Shown here: piece by piece, positions 1-8,450 of the stretch
Numbering within the stretch: the stretch's first letter is position 1
How the letters are laid out: every line of letters starts with the position of its first letter
DNA from: Glo-17 sp964549735
GTDB taxonomy: Bacteria; Krumholzibacteriota; Krumholzibacteriia; LZORAL124-64-63
DNA: 64,000 bases
Assembly: GCA_964549735.1 (NCBI GenBank)
Contig: CAZJWO010000001.1
Location: forward strand, 1-64,000
Direction: 5' to 3'
The notes under the pieces: model-generated
What the model was told of the DNA's origin: nothing
The model's database searches: none
The model's input: only the letters and a program-made list of their open reading frames with translations
Translations under genes and position numbers: made by a program

Positions 1-49
1 TCTCGTGGCGCGCGCTCTTCGGCGGCGCCGCCTCGGCGGGTTCGGCCGT

Positions 50-916
50 TCAGTCGGCCAGGAAGATCAGGACGGGGTTGTCACGCTCGCTCCAGCCCGC
101 TTCCAGCTGCGCGGCATAGGGCTCCAGAACCGCCGCCCACGGCGCGGGGAACGTCCTCCGCCAGGGCACGCATTGGTCGTCATCTTCCTGCGCCGCCAGT
201 TCCTCGCGCAGGATGCCCGGCCAGTCCGGCCGCGCGGCGTCTTGCGGATCGGATGCCTGCAGCTGCGCACGCAGCCACTGCCGGTGCTGGTCGCAGACCT
301 GGCGGCGCACGCGGCCTGCCATCGCCTGCGGATCGCCGCTTTCGAAATGCGTGCGACCGAACTGCATGCTGACCTTGCCCTCGCTGCGCTGGTCGAGGGC
401 GACGGCGAGATCCTCGACGCCGGCCGCGGGATCGTGGCCCAGCCAGCAATGGTACACGACGCTGTAGAGATAGTTGTACTCGCCCGGGCTCATGCCCGCC
501 TCCAGCAGGGCCTCGGCGTGCGCGCGCTTGAAGTCGGCCAGGCTGGTGCCGACACGCATCCCGGCCTCCGCCGTGCGCCAGAACCGCGCGAGCCTGCCCG
601 CACCCTGGTCCCGCCGATCCGGCGCGGCGAGCACGCTGCGCAGCAGATCGTCGATCGGCGTGGCGATGCGGCTCTGGACCGCGAGAAAGGCTTCGATCCG
701 CTCACGGCGCAGGCCGCCGTCCCCGTCTGGCCGGAACGACCCGGCGTCTCCGTGCACACGCCGGAGTTCCTCCTGCGCGGTCGACGCCGCTTGCCAGCCC
801 TGCAGAGTGTCCCGCAAGAAGAACGCGCCGCCGCCGAACAAGACGACGAGCAGCACGACCACCGCCAGGCAGCCCGCGCCGCAACCCCAGAGCCATGTCT
901 TGCCGCTGCGCGCCAT
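50..916 (-). CDS. membrane-anchored protein of unknown function
   Basis: A 288-residue protein with one N-terminal hydrophobic, glycine-rich segment (about residues 9-33), followed by a charged soluble domain that would lie on the periplasmic side. I recognise no family or catalytic motif. The ATG has an upstream GGAAGGGG sequence as a possible ribosome-binding site. It lies 48 bp downstream of the sigma-54 activator gene on the same strand, so the two are probably co-transcribed. A role linked to that regulator is only a guess. Confidence 0.6.
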   Translation of the reverse strand: MARSGKTWLWGCGAGCLAVVVLLVVLFGGGAFFLRDTLQGWQAASTAQEELRRVHGDAGSFRPDGDGGLRRERIEAFLAVQSRIATPIDDLLRSVLAAPDRRDQGAGRLARFWRTAEAGMRVGTSLADFKRAHAEALLEAGMSPGEYNYLYSVVYHCWLGHDPAAGVEDLAVALDQRSEGKVSMQFGRTHFESGDPQAMAGRVRRQVCDQHRQWLRAQLQASDPQDAARPDWPGILREELAAQEDDDQCVPWRRTFPAPWAAVLEPYAAQLEAGWSERDNPVLIFLAD

Positions 917-964
917 GTCGTCCCCTTCCGCTCGCTTGCGCGCGCGCCGCGCTGTCGCGAATCC

Positions 965-2320
965 TCACGACGCCGGCCGCCAACCGTGCTCCTTGAGCTT
1001 GCGCCAGAGGGTCGTGCGATCGATGCCGAGCAGCCGCGCCGCCCGCGTCCGGCTGCCGCCGCTGGCCTGCAGCGCCGCCAACAAGACTTCCCGCTCCTGC
1101 GCGCTGCCGCGCGGTACGTCCCGCAGACCCCGCGGGTTGCCGGCAGGCTTGCCGGCGCCGATCTCCGGCGGCAGGTGCTCGGCCCGCAAGTTGTCCGCGC
1201 CGCTCAGCACCATCGCGTGCTCGAGGGCGTTCTCCAGTTCGCGCACGTTGCCCGGCCAATCGTGGCGCATCAGGCTCGCCAGCGCCTCGGCGGCGATCAC
1301 GACGTGGCCGTAGCCGTGCCTGGCCAGCAGGTGGGTGGCCAGTAGCGGAATGTCTTCACGGCGCTGGCGCAACGGCGGGATGTCCAGCCGCACCACCTTG
1401 ATCCGGTAATAGAAGTCTTCACGCAGCCGGCCGGTCGCCAGCAAGGCCTCCAGATCACGGTTGGTCGCCGAGATGACACGCACGTCGACCGGAACCGGTC
1501 GGTTCTCGCCGACCCGTTCGACGACCCGCTCCTGCAGGACGCGCAGCAGCTTGACCTGCACCGCCGGACTCACGTCGCCGATCTCGTCCAGGAAGATGGT
1601 CCCGCCCCGCGCTTCCTCGAAGCGTCCGCGGCGATCGGCCGCAGCCCCGGTGTAGGCGCCGCGAACGTGCCCGAACAGCTCGCTCTCGAGCAGCGTCTCG
1701 GCCAGCGCCGAGCAGTTCACGGTCACGAAAGGCCCAGCCTGTCTGCGGCTGCGCTCGTGGAGCGCGCGCGCGACGAGTTCCTTGCCGGTGCCGCTCTCGC
1801 CGCGGATCAGCACCGTAGCGTCGCTGGGCGCGACACGCTCGATCAGCTCGTAGAGTTCGCGCATCCGCTGGTCGCGGCCGACGAGACCGGCCAGGCCGGC
1901 ATAGTGCTGGGTCTGCCGGCGGAGCTGCGTCTCTTCGGTCACGTCGCCGAGGATCAGCGCCAGGGCGCCGGCGCCCTGGCGGTTGCGCAGCGATGCCGTG
2001 CGCAGGAGGACCTGGATCCGGCGGCCACCGGGAAGCCGCACGCTCGTCTGGAAGTCGAGGATCGCGCGGCCCCCGCGCAGACTGGCCTCCAGCGTGTCGC
2101 GCGGACACTGGCCCTCGCCGAAGAGGCTGCAGACCGGCAGGCCGAACAGCTCCTCCGCCGCGCGATCGAGGATGCGCTCCGCCGCGGGATTCAGATCCCG
2201 GATGCGCAGTCCGCCGTCCACGAGCACGACGCCCTCGCGCAAGACCGCGGCGATGGCCCGGAAGCCGGCCAGATCCAGGTCGGCGAGCAGGCTGGCGTAC
2301 CTCGGGGGCTTCTCGGTCAA
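965..2320 (-). CDS. PAS-domain sigma-54-dependent activator (enhancer-binding protein)
   Basis: A 451-residue activator of RNA polymerase-sigma-54. Residues about 15-130 form a PAS sensor domain. The AAA+ domain follows, with Walker A GESGTGKE, the sigma-54 contact loop GAYTGA and Walker B FLDEIGD. A Fis-type helix-turn-helix ends the protein. No receiver domain is seen, so the signal probably enters through the PAS domain. The start is TTG, supported by AGGAGGT about 5 nt upstream and by agreement with the PAS domain start. It is divergent from trxA, and the shared leader has tandem TGTTGC dyads plus a sigma-54 promoter facing trxA. The simplest reading is that this protein binds the dyads and drives trxA. 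Confidence 0.92.
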   Translation of the reverse strand: MTEKPPRYASLLADLDLAGFRAIAAVLREGVVLVDGGLRIRDLNPAAERILDRAAEELFGLPVCSLFGEGQCPRDTLEASLRGGRAILDFQTSVRLPGGRRIQVLLRTASLRNRQGAGALALILGDVTEETQLRRQTQHYAGLAGLVGRDQRMRELYELIERVAPSDATVLIRGESGTGKELVARALHERSRRQAGPFVTVNCSALAETLLESELFGHVRGAYTGAAADRRGRFEEARGGTIFLDEIGDVSPAVQVKLLRVLQERVVERVGENRPVPVDVRVISATNRDLEALLATGRLREDFYYRIKVVRLDIPPLRQRREDIPLLATHLLARHGYGHVVIAAEALASLMRHDWPGNVRELENALEHAMVLSGADNLRAEHLPPEIGAGKPAGNPRGLRDVPRGSAQEREVLLAALQASGGSRTRAARLLGIDRTTLWRKLKEHGWRPAS

Positions 2321-2356
2321 CGGCCACCTCCTGCCGACAGTCTACGGGTCGAACAT

Positions 2357-2401
2357 GTTGCATGCAACTCATTTGTTGCAACAATCATGTTGCGTTCAAC
2401 A
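2357..2401. promoter_or_regulatory. tandem TGTTGC/GCAAC dyads, candidate enhancer sites
   Basis: Three adjacent dyads are visible: GTTGCATGCAAC (2357-2368, perfect), TTGTTGCAACAA (2373-2384, perfect) and TGTTGCGTTCAACA (2388-2401, arms TGTTG/CAACA). They lie about 40 bp from the TTG start of the activator and about 120-165 bp upstream of the -24 box facing trxA, a normal distance for sigma-54 enhancers. Binding by the neighbouring activator is inferred. Confidence 0.7.
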
Positions 2402-2521
2402 GGAAACGTTGGTGGCCAGAACGGGCCACCCCGCCAGTGGGCGCCAGCGTCGAGGTTCTATAATAATATATTACAACATGTTACACATACTACGCGACAT
2501 CGCGCGTCGTGCGGGCGCCGC

Positions 2522-2536
2522 TGGCACGCAACGTGC
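2522..2536 (+). promoter_or_regulatory. sigma-54 (-24/-12) promoter for trxA
   Basis: TGGCACG-CAAC-GTGC keeps the invariant GG and GC exactly 10 nt apart, with a perfect -24 half. It differs from the consensus TGGCACGNNNNTTGC at one base. The predicted start site is near 2548, giving a leader of about 70 nt before trxA. Confidence 0.65.
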
Positions 2537-2617
2537 GTTGACTGCTCCCGCAAGCCAACACGCAGGTCTTGCCTGCAACACCGGCCGTGGGAACGGCCGC
2601 AGCGAAGGACAAGGACC

Positions 2618-2941
2618 ATGAGCACGGTCAAGCAGTTCGACGGCAACAATTTCAAGCACGAGGTCATCGAGAGCGATGTGCCGGTTCTCGTCGACTTCTG
2701 GGCGCCCTGGTGCGGCCCCTGCAAGATGATCGGACCGGTGATCGAGGAACTTGCCGGCGACTACGCCGGCAAGGCCAAGGTCGGCAAGGTGAACGTCGAC
2801 GACAACCAGCAGCTCGCCGCCCAGTATGGCATCCGCGGCATCCCGACGGTGATGGTCTTCAAGGGCGGCGAGATGGTCGAGAGCTTCGTCGGCCTGCAGC
2901 AGAAGCGCGATCTGGCTGCGGCGCTCGAAAAGAATCTCTAG
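2618..2941 (+). CDS. trxA: thioredoxin
   Basis: A 107-residue cytoplasmic thioredoxin of standard length that reduces protein disulfides, normally recharged by thioredoxin reductase. The active site is WCGPC in the context FWAPWCGPCK (about residues 27-36). The cis-proline is in GIPTVMVF (about residue 74). The start ATG follows GCGAAGGACAAGGACC, and the frame extending upstream has no thioredoxin-like sequence. The gene is divergent from a sigma-54 activator and preceded by a -24/-12 promoter, unusual control for a housekeeping thioredoxin. A hairpin follows the stop. Confidence 0.97.
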   Translation: MSTVKQFDGNNFKHEVIESDVPVLVDFWAPWCGPCKMIGPVIEELAGDYAGKAKVGKVNVDDNQQLAAQYGIRGIPTVMVFKGGEMVESFVGLQQKRDLAAALEKNL

Positions 2942-2954
2942 CCCGGAGCATGCG

Positions 2955-2989
2955 GCCGCCGGCTTGGCGATCGCGCCGACGCCGGCGGC
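2955..2989 (+). terminator. hairpin downstream of trxA
   Basis: GCCGCCGGC (2955-2963) pairs with GCCGGCGGC (2981-2989) around a 17-nt loop, starting 13 nt after the trxA stop. The following bases are only mildly T-rich, so termination may not be strictly intrinsic. Confidence 0.45.
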
Positions 2990-3063
2990 TTGCACTTCTG
3001 CCGTCACGCCGCCAGATTATCCACTGGCAGCGGCACACTCCTCTTGACGGTGAAGGTCTGCAT

Positions 3064-3960
3064 ATGTCCGGCTTCCTCGACGGCGTCCGCAAGCTCCTGG
3101 GCAGAGGAGATGCGCGGCCGAACAACATCGTCATGATCGTCTTCGACAGCTGTCGCTGGGACGTCTACGAGAGCGCCCGCACGCCCAACCTGGATCGCAT
3201 CGCGCCGGCGGAGATGCGCTACAGCTACGCCAGCTGGACCAGCCCGAGCCACTACACGTTCCTGATGGGCATGGCGCCGCACCGCAGCCCGCGCGGCGTG
3301 TTCGCCTCCAACGTCTACCGCGAGGAGTTCGCGACCTGGTCGGAGCGCCTGAACGTCCCGGCGGTCGAATTCAAGGCGTTCGTGCCGCAGCTGAGCCTGC
3401 CGGCGTTCCTGAAATCGCTGGGCTACTACTGCGAGGGCTGGGTCTCGCTGCCGGTCTTGAACCCGCTGACCAGCATGTCGGCCCACTTCGACCGTTACGA
3501 GCTGGCGCCCTCGCACAACGACCTGCAGGCCATCTTCGACCGCGTGGAGTTCCGCCGCGAGGGGCCGAGCTTCTTCTTCATCAACACCGGCGAGACCCAC
3601 TATCCGTACTTGCTGCCCGGAGAGTCGGCGGCCGACCTGCCGCACCTGTCCGGCGTGCATGGCGTCTTCAAGTCGCTGGACGAGTTCCTCAAGAATCCGG
3701 GCGCTTTCCTGAAGGACCGGCGCGAGGAGGAGTTCTTCACGCCGGAGCAGTTCCGCGCCTTCCACGCCAAGCAGATCGCCTGCGTCGAGCACCTCGACGG
3801 CGTGGTCGGACGTTTCCTGGACCGCTGCCCGCCGAACACGTACTTCATGATCATGAGCGACCACGGCGAGCTCTTCGGCGAGGAAGGCTACTTCGGCCAC
3901 GGCCCGATCTTCCACCCCAAGGTCTTCGAGGTGTTCTACCTCGAGGGCCCGCGGCCGTAG
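3064..3960 (+). CDS. sulfatase-like metalloenzyme (alkaline phosphatase superfamily)
   Basis: A 298-residue soluble protein of the alkaline phosphatase/sulfatase fold. Visible motifs are the N-terminal metal-binding strand IVMIVFDSCRWD, a nucleophile-type stretch SWTSPSHYTFLMG and the C-terminal metal site MSDHGELFGEEGYFGHG. No signal peptide is seen. It resembles stand-alone hydrolases of this superfamily more than secreted sulfatases; the substrate cannot be told. GAAGG lies about 7 nt before the ATG. The next two genes, on the other strand, are a lone acyltransferase and another member of this superfamily, so a shared pathway is possible. Confidence 0.75.
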   Translation: MSGFLDGVRKLLGRGDARPNNIVMIVFDSCRWDVYESARTPNLDRIAPAEMRYSYASWTSPSHYTFLMGMAPHRSPRGVFASNVYREEFATWSERLNVPAVEFKAFVPQLSLPAFLKSLGYYCEGWVSLPVLNPLTSMSAHFDRYELAPSHNDLQAIFDRVEFRREGPSFFFINTGETHYPYLLPGESAADLPHLSGVHGVFKSLDEFLKNPGAFLKDRREEEFFTPEQFRAFHAKQIACVEHLDGVVGRFLDRCPPNTYFMIMSDHGELFGEEGYFGHGPIFHPKVFEVFYLEGPRP

Positions 3961-3987
3961 ACCCGGCCGTAGACCCGGCCGTAGACG
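3952..3987. repeat. 12-bp tandem repeat, three copies, across a stop codon
   Basis: CGGCCGTAGACC is repeated three times head to tail (last base of copy three differs). The first copy contains the TAG stop of the sulfatase-like gene. Loss of this stop would only add a few residues before the next copy's in-frame TAG. Confidence 0.85.
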
Positions 3988-4002
3988 CGGCTGCCGGCGC
4001 GG

Positions 4003-4977
4003 TCAGATGTCCGCCAGATTGGCGACAGTCGCCAGGCGCAGACCTTTGCCGCTGGGGTCCTCGGCGCGGAACTTCTTGAAAGCGTAACCGCTCGACGGAG
4101 GACCGAACATGACGGCCCGGCGCACGCCGAGGTCCGGCAGCCGCCGCAGCGTCTCGTCCCAGCGCACGCACTGGAAGGACGTGTCGTGCCGGTTGGTGCG
4201 CAATGCGGCAACGGTGTCGAGGCACTCCCCCGGCGCGAGCGTGCCGAGGATCGGCACCGGCGGCGGTGCGAAGTCCAGCGTCGCCAGGAATGCGGCGTGG
4301 GCTTGCCAGATCTCGCCCGCGGCCGCCAGCCGCGGATCGTGCGCGGCGCAGGGATTGTTCGATACCAGGATGTGGCCGCCGCGCCGGGCCACGGTCCGGT
4401 CCAGCTCATCGAGACGGACCGCCGGCAACGCCACGACGCAGAGGCGCGGCGCTTCGGTGACGACGACCGCCGCCGCGAGGTCGGCCGTCAGCTGCGCCGC
4501 GTCCCGCGGGACGAGGTCTTCGATCACCGCCATGCGCAGCCCCAGCCGGTCGGAGGCCGCCTGCAGATCGCTCGCCCAGCGATAGGTCAGACGCGCCGCC
4601 TGCTCCAGCGGCAGCGCTCCGGCGACGCAATAGGCCGCCAGTTCGCCCATGCTCTCGCCGGCGACCACGGCCGGTCGGCCATGGCGCTCGCGCCAGGCGG
4701 CAGCGAACGCCACGCCCAGGACCATCTGCGCCAGCATGCTCAACGGGAAATCGCCCGACCATGCCCAGCCGTGCGGTTCGCGCACGCGGCGCGCCTGGCC
4801 ATGCCCGGCCATCAGCCGCAGCAGCGCGCCCGGCGCGACGCCATCCTGGCGCACGGCGGCCTCGGCGCGGTCGAACAGTTCGCGCCGCGCCGTCGCGGCG
4901 ATATCCGATCCCATGCCGGGCCAGTGGTAGCCGCCGGTGGGGAACAGCAACGCGGTGTCGGTCGAGGTCTTCTCCAT
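4003..4977 (-). CDS. stand-alone acyltransferase-domain protein (FabD/PKS AT-like)
   Basis: A 324-residue protein with the fold signature of malonyl-CoA:ACP transacylases. The N-terminal stretch LLFPTGGYHWPGMG corresponds to the FPGQGxQxxGM motif. The nucleophile elbow is GESMGE, close to the family GHSxGE with H replaced by E. A C-terminal VMFGPPSSG loop also fits. Transfer of an acyl group to a carrier protein is the family activity, but the changed elbow makes the exact substrate unsure. No carrier protein or ketosynthase is in the window, so this is not the usual fatty-acid cluster. It starts 12 bp after the upstream metalloenzyme gene, with a weak ribosome-binding site. Confidence 0.7.
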   Translation of the reverse strand: MEKTSTDTALLFPTGGYHWPGMGSDIAATARRELFDRAEAAVRQDGVAPGALLRLMAGHGQARRVREPHGWAWSGDFPLSMLAQMVLGVAFAAAWRERHGRPAVVAGESMGELAAYCVAGALPLEQAARLTYRWASDLQAASDRLGLRMAVIEDLVPRDAAQLTADLAAAVVVTEAPRLCVVALPAVRLDELDRTVARRGGHILVSNNPCAAHDPRLAAAGEIWQAHAAFLATLDFAPPPVPILGTLAPGECLDTVAALRTNRHDTSFQCVRWDETLRRLPDLGVRRAVMFGPPSSGYAFKKFRAEDPSGKGLRLATVANLADI

Positions 4978-4989
4978 GGGCGTCGAACG

Positions 4990-5916
4990 TTAGTCGCCGC
5001 AGCGGTCATCGACAAGCACGCGCAGGATCGCGCCGGCCACCTGGTCCAGACTGACGAGGCCGGTGACGAACGACCGCGCGCCGGGACCCCACGCCATCAG
5101 CGGCACGGGGTTGCGCGTGTGCGTCGTGACAGATAGATCCTCGATGTTGCCGTGGTCTGAACACCACAACAGCAGCGCATCCGGCGGCAGATCGGCCAGC
5201 AACGCGCCGAGAAAGGCATCCAGACGCCGGAGTTCGCCCTCGGCGGCCTGGCGATCGCCCGCGTGCCCCGCCTGATCGGTGCGGAAGTACTCGTAGAGCA
5301 GGAAGTCGTAGAGCGGCAGGTTGCGGGCCAGGCAGGAGCCGGCTGCGGCCGGGGTCAACGCCGGCGCCTGCGCGAAGCCCAGCCGGCGCAGCTCCTCGCC
5401 GGTGAAGTCCTGGTACAGGGAGCGGCCGGCGGCCATGTCCGGCACGTCGAAGAACGGCAGGTCGGCCGCGAGGTTGGCCACCGTGGTCGCCGACATGCGC
5501 AGCTGCCGCTCGCGCGGCCAGGAGAAGAACGGCGAGCGGAACGTGTTGAAGAAGACCGCCCGCCGGCCGTGCTCGCGCACGCGCTTGAGCAGCGAATGCT
5601 CGAGCAGGAGAGCGCGCAGGGTCGGGCCGGGGAAACCCGATAGATGGCGGCCCTGGAGCGCCGCGGCGTTGATCCCGGTCAGCAGCGTCGTCTGCCCGGT
5701 CGCGCTCTGCGGCAGTCCCTCGACGTCGAGGCAGGCGTCGAGGGCGCAGGCCCAGGCCCCGCTGGGCAGGTGGATCGCTTCGCCCGGCGCCGGCGGCGAC
5801 GGCAGCCGCAACAGCGTCCCGCCATAGCTCGCGCCGGGATTCCGCGCGGGATCGTCGGCGCCCCAGCCGAATCCGTCGACGAAGAGCAAGGCCACCCGGG
5901 CCGCGCCGCCATCCAT
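4990..5916 (-). CDS. metalloenzyme of the phosphomutase/alkaline phosphatase superfamily
   Basis: A 308-residue protein related to iPGM/phosphopentomutase-type metalloenzymes. Evidence is the N-terminal LLFVDGFGWG metal motif, the nucleophile loop TGQTTLLTG, a DQAGH motif and the SDHGNIED metal site followed by THTRNPVPL. It is too short for full iPGM, so the substrate is unknown. I chose the internal ATG at 5916 because GGAGG lies 8 nt upstream; the ATG at 5997 would run the coding frame through the tRNA terminator. It is the second superfamily member within 3 kb and shares a strand with the lone acyltransferase. Confidence 0.75.
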   Translation of the reverse strand: MDGGAARVALLFVDGFGWGADDPARNPGASYGGTLLRLPSPPAPGEAIHLPSGAWACALDACLDVEGLPQSATGQTTLLTGINAAALQGRHLSGFPGPTLRALLLEHSLLKRVREHGRRAVFFNTFRSPFFSWPRERQLRMSATTVANLAADLPFFDVPDMAAGRSLYQDFTGEELRRLGFAQAPALTPAAAGSCLARNLPLYDFLLYEYFRTDQAGHAGDRQAAEGELRRLDAFLGALLADLPPDALLLWCSDHGNIEDLSVTTHTRNPVPLMAWGPGARSFVTGLVSLDQVAGAILRVLVDDRCGD

Positions 5917-5945
5917 GCGTCCATCCTCCGCGACCCGAATCCGCG

Positions 5946-5994
5946 GAAAAAGAACAGAGGCTTCCCGCTGTGGCCAGCTTCGGGGAAGCCTCTG
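5946..5994 (-). terminator. rho-independent terminator of the tRNA pair
   Basis: On the minus strand a 12-bp perfect stem (CAGAGGCTTCCC paired with GGGAAGCCTCTG, 5955-5994) is followed by TTCTTTTTCC. It begins a few bases after the CCA end of tRNA-Glu. Confidence 0.9.
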
Positions 5995-6002
5995 CAAACT
6001 GG

Positions 6003-6075
6003 TAGCCCCTACGGGACTCGAACCCGTGTTACCGCCGTGAGAGGGCGGCGTCCTAGGCCACTAGACGAAGGGGCC
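6003..6075 (-). tRNA. tRNA-Glu (anticodon CTC)
   Basis: A complete cloverleaf: acceptor GGCCCCT/AGGGGCT (G-U first pair), anticodon stem CCGCC/GGCGG with loop CTCTCAC giving anticodon CTC, and T-arm ACGGG-TTCGAGT-CCCGT. The CCA is encoded at 6000-6002. It is transcribed after tRNA-Gln with a 14-bp spacer. Confidence 0.96.
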
Positions 6076-6089
6076 ACATCGGGACGTGG

Positions 6090-6160
6090 TTGCCCGGGGA
6101 GGATTCGAACCCCCATCGACTGATCCAGAGTCAGCTGTCCTACCATTGAACGACCGGGCA
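6090..6160 (-). tRNA. tRNA-Gln (anticodon CTG)
   Basis: Cloverleaf with acceptor TGCCCGG/CCGGGCA, anticodon loop CTCTGGA giving anticodon CTG, and a T-arm containing GGTTCGAATCC. The CCA is encoded at 6087-6089. This is the first gene of a two-tRNA transcript. Confidence 0.96.
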
Positions 6161-6172
6161 ATCGTGGCCGGG

Positions 6173-6201
6173 AATATAGAAAACGCGCTGGTGTCTTGCA
6201 A
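6173..6201 (-). promoter_or_regulatory. sigma-70-type promoter of the tRNA pair
   Basis: On the minus strand TTGCAA (6201-6196) and TATATT (6178-6173) are separated by exactly 17 nt. The predicted start lies just upstream of tRNA-Gln. Confidence 0.8.
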
Positions 6202-6280
6202 GTCCATAACCCGGATCATGGAGGAAGGACCGTGGCGAGCGTCTGCCCTCTGGCAGGTGGCCGTTCCTGGATGATCCGGG

Positions 6281-8383
6281 CTATATGCCAGCCCGCGGGG
6301 CCTCCGCTCGCGGCAAATGGCCGCGAAGATACCGATAGAGGGCCTCCGGGGCCGCGAGGTCCTCATCCCGCGGCGTCCAGGCGCGCGGCAGCAGGATGAA
6401 CGGCTCGGTCTGCGGTCCGCCCAGCCCGCCGTGGCTGCTGGTCTGCTCCTCGAAGACCACGACCTTGCGCTGCTCGGCGAACCAGGCGCCGTTGAGGATG
6501 AGGTCGCCGCTCGAGGGGCCGGACAGCAGCCGCGACAGTTCGGGCGCCCAGCGCTCCGGGTGCCGGTAGGCCTGCAAGGGGTCGCGCCCGATGACCTCGC
6601 CCGTCGCGAGGTTGCGCAGGCCATTGGCGCCCAGGACGACGGCCTCGTCGCTGGCCAGCAGGGCGGCCACCAGGCCGATGCCGGGATGCGCCGTCAGAGC
6701 TTCGACGAGCCCGGGCAGGCGCTGCCGGATGTCCTCGAGCGACTGCTTCCGCGGCGCGCCTTTGAGGTAGAGGTGCGCCAGGCAGCCCGAGACGCAGACC
6801 GCCAGCTCCGGCGCCGGCGCGGGCGCCGGTTCGTCCGCGGTCGCGCGCGCGGCGGGCACCGAGCGGTCCGCGCGCGCCTCCTGGTCTTCGCCGCTGCCGC
6901 GTCGATCGCGAATGCCGCGCAGCGTGCGCTGCCCCCGGCGTACGGCCCAGCCGTGCCGCGCCCGCCCCGGCTCCATCTCCCGCAGGAGCGCGTCGAGATA
7001 GGCGGCGTCGCCGGCCGAGGCTCCTTGCTGGACCTCCTGCCCCGCGAGGTCGGCGACCACCTGGCCGAGCGATCGTCCGTAGAGCTGGCGGAACGGCAGC
7101 GACGCGGTCTGACCGTGATCGCTGAGGACGACGAGATCGTAGGCGATGTCGGCATGGCGCCGCACGAAGCGCCGCAGCTTGTGCAGATTGCGGTCGTAGG
7201 CCGCCAGCACGACCTGCGCTTCGTAGTCGTCGGGACCCGAGAAGTGGGCGATGTCGTCGTAGCCGACGAAGTTGCTGTAGACGACCGGCAGGCCACGGAC
7301 CATGTCCTGGCCGATCCAGAAGAAGCTGGCCTGGCGCAGGACCGAACTGGTGACCGAACCCTGCGCCAGCTTGATGGGATGGTGGCGCAGGCGCGGCCGG
7401 CCGCGACGCAATAGGCCGATGGTGCCCAGCAGCAGCCCGGCGACGTAGTTCCAGGCGCCGGCCAGCACCGCGCGGCTGTAGGCCGTCGGGCTGAGGTAGA
7501 AGAGATTCAGGTCGGCCTGCTCTTCGCGGCTGCTGCCGGGAAGTCCCGACAGCGCGCTGATCGTCAGCAGGCGCTTGGAGGCGCCGCCAGCCAGCAGCGA
7601 GCTGATGCACGAACCGCCGGCCAGGAGCGGCGTGCGTCCGGCGGCCGCCCGCCGCTCCAGTTCGCGCGCCGTGGCCGGGCTGCTGACGACCTTGAACGCC
7701 TGCTCCTGGCGATCGAACCAGCGGTAGCCGGGAACGTCTTCGCGGCTGCCGAACAACATGCCGGCCTGCACAGCCGGCGTGTTCGAGGGCAGCCCGCAAT
7801 GCCACCGCCGCAGGCGATGGCTGCCGCTGGCCAGCAGGGCCGAAAGGGTGGGCATCCGCCCCCGCCGGATCGCCCGCACCAGCGACCGCACCGACAGGCC
7901 GTCGATCTGCAGGATGAGCAGGCCGCGGTGCGCGCCTTCCGGCCGCCGGGGACCCCAGCGCCGGCTGAGCCGGTACAGCCACGTCTGGACCAGCGGATAG
8001 GCTTCGTCCAGGCCCAGCCAACCGATGATCGAGGTGGCGACCGCGGTCATGACCAGCGCCCCGAGGGCGGCATCGAGGTAGCTCGCGACCACCAGGCTCG
8101 GATTGACCTCCGCGGTCCACTTCAAGATGAGGGCGTTGAACAGGAGCGACGGCACGCCCAGGGTCACGAGGTTCAACGGCAGCGTCAGGAACAGCAGCAA
8201 CGGACGCAGCAGGATGACCAGCACGGCGAACTGCACGGGCACGACGAACGCGACCACCCACCAGCGGGGCGATGTCGTGTCGAAGTACAGCCCGGAGAAA
8301 AGGCTCGTCGCCAGCAACAGGGCCAGCAGGTAGACCAGCCAGACCAGGAGGTAACGCCCGAGGATGCCGCCGAAACGCGCCAC
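6281..8383 (-). CDS. holin-like membrane domain fused to alkaline phosphatase-family phosphodiesterase
   Basis: About 700 residues in two parts. Residues about 10-150 contain four hydrophobic helices resembling the phage-holin-4/YvlD-type membrane family (motif PLNLVTLGVPSLLFNALILK). The rest is a nucleotide pyrophosphatase/phosphodiesterase-type domain with metal motif LLILQIDGLS, nucleophile region LPSNTPAVQAG and SDHGQTASLPF. A membrane-tethered hydrolase acting on lipid-linked or nucleotide phosphoesters is plausible but unproven. I chose the GTG at 8383, which has AAGGAG 4 nt upstream, over an upstream GTG (8413) without a ribosome-binding site. Confidence 0.75.
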   Translation of the reverse strand: MARFGGILGRYLLVWLVYLLALLLATSLFSGLYFDTTSPRWWVVAFVVPVQFAVLVILLRPLLLFLTLPLNLVTLGVPSLLFNALILKWTAEVNPSLVVASYLDAALGALVMTAVATSIIGWLGLDEAYPLVQTWLYRLSRRWGPRRPEGAHRGLLILQIDGLSVRSLVRAIRRGRMPTLSALLASGSHRLRRWHCGLPSNTPAVQAGMLFGSREDVPGYRWFDRQEQAFKVVSSPATARELERRAAAGRTPLLAGGSCISSLLAGGASKRLLTISALSGLPGSSREEQADLNLFYLSPTAYSRAVLAGAWNYVAGLLLGTIGLLRRGRPRLRHHPIKLAQGSVTSSVLRQASFFWIGQDMVRGLPVVYSNFVGYDDIAHFSGPDDYEAQVVLAAYDRNLHKLRRFVRRHADIAYDLVVLSDHGQTASLPFRQLYGRSLGQVVADLAGQEVQQGASAGDAAYLDALLREMEPGRARHGWAVRRGQRTLRGIRDRRGSGEDQEARADRSVPAARATADEPAPAPAPELAVCVSGCLAHLYLKGAPRKQSLEDIRQRLPGLVEALTAHPGIGLVAALLASDEAVVLGANGLRNLATGEVIGRDPLQAYRHPERWAPELSRLLSGPSSGDLILNGAWFAEQRKVVVFEEQTSSHGGLGGPQTEPFILLPRAWTPRDEDLAAPEALYRYLRGHLPRAEAPRAGI

Positions 8384-8450
8384 GCGACTCCTTGTCGGCC
8401 GGGGCCGGGGCACCGCGCATGATCGCGGCGCGCGTGCCGCGGCGGACGCG

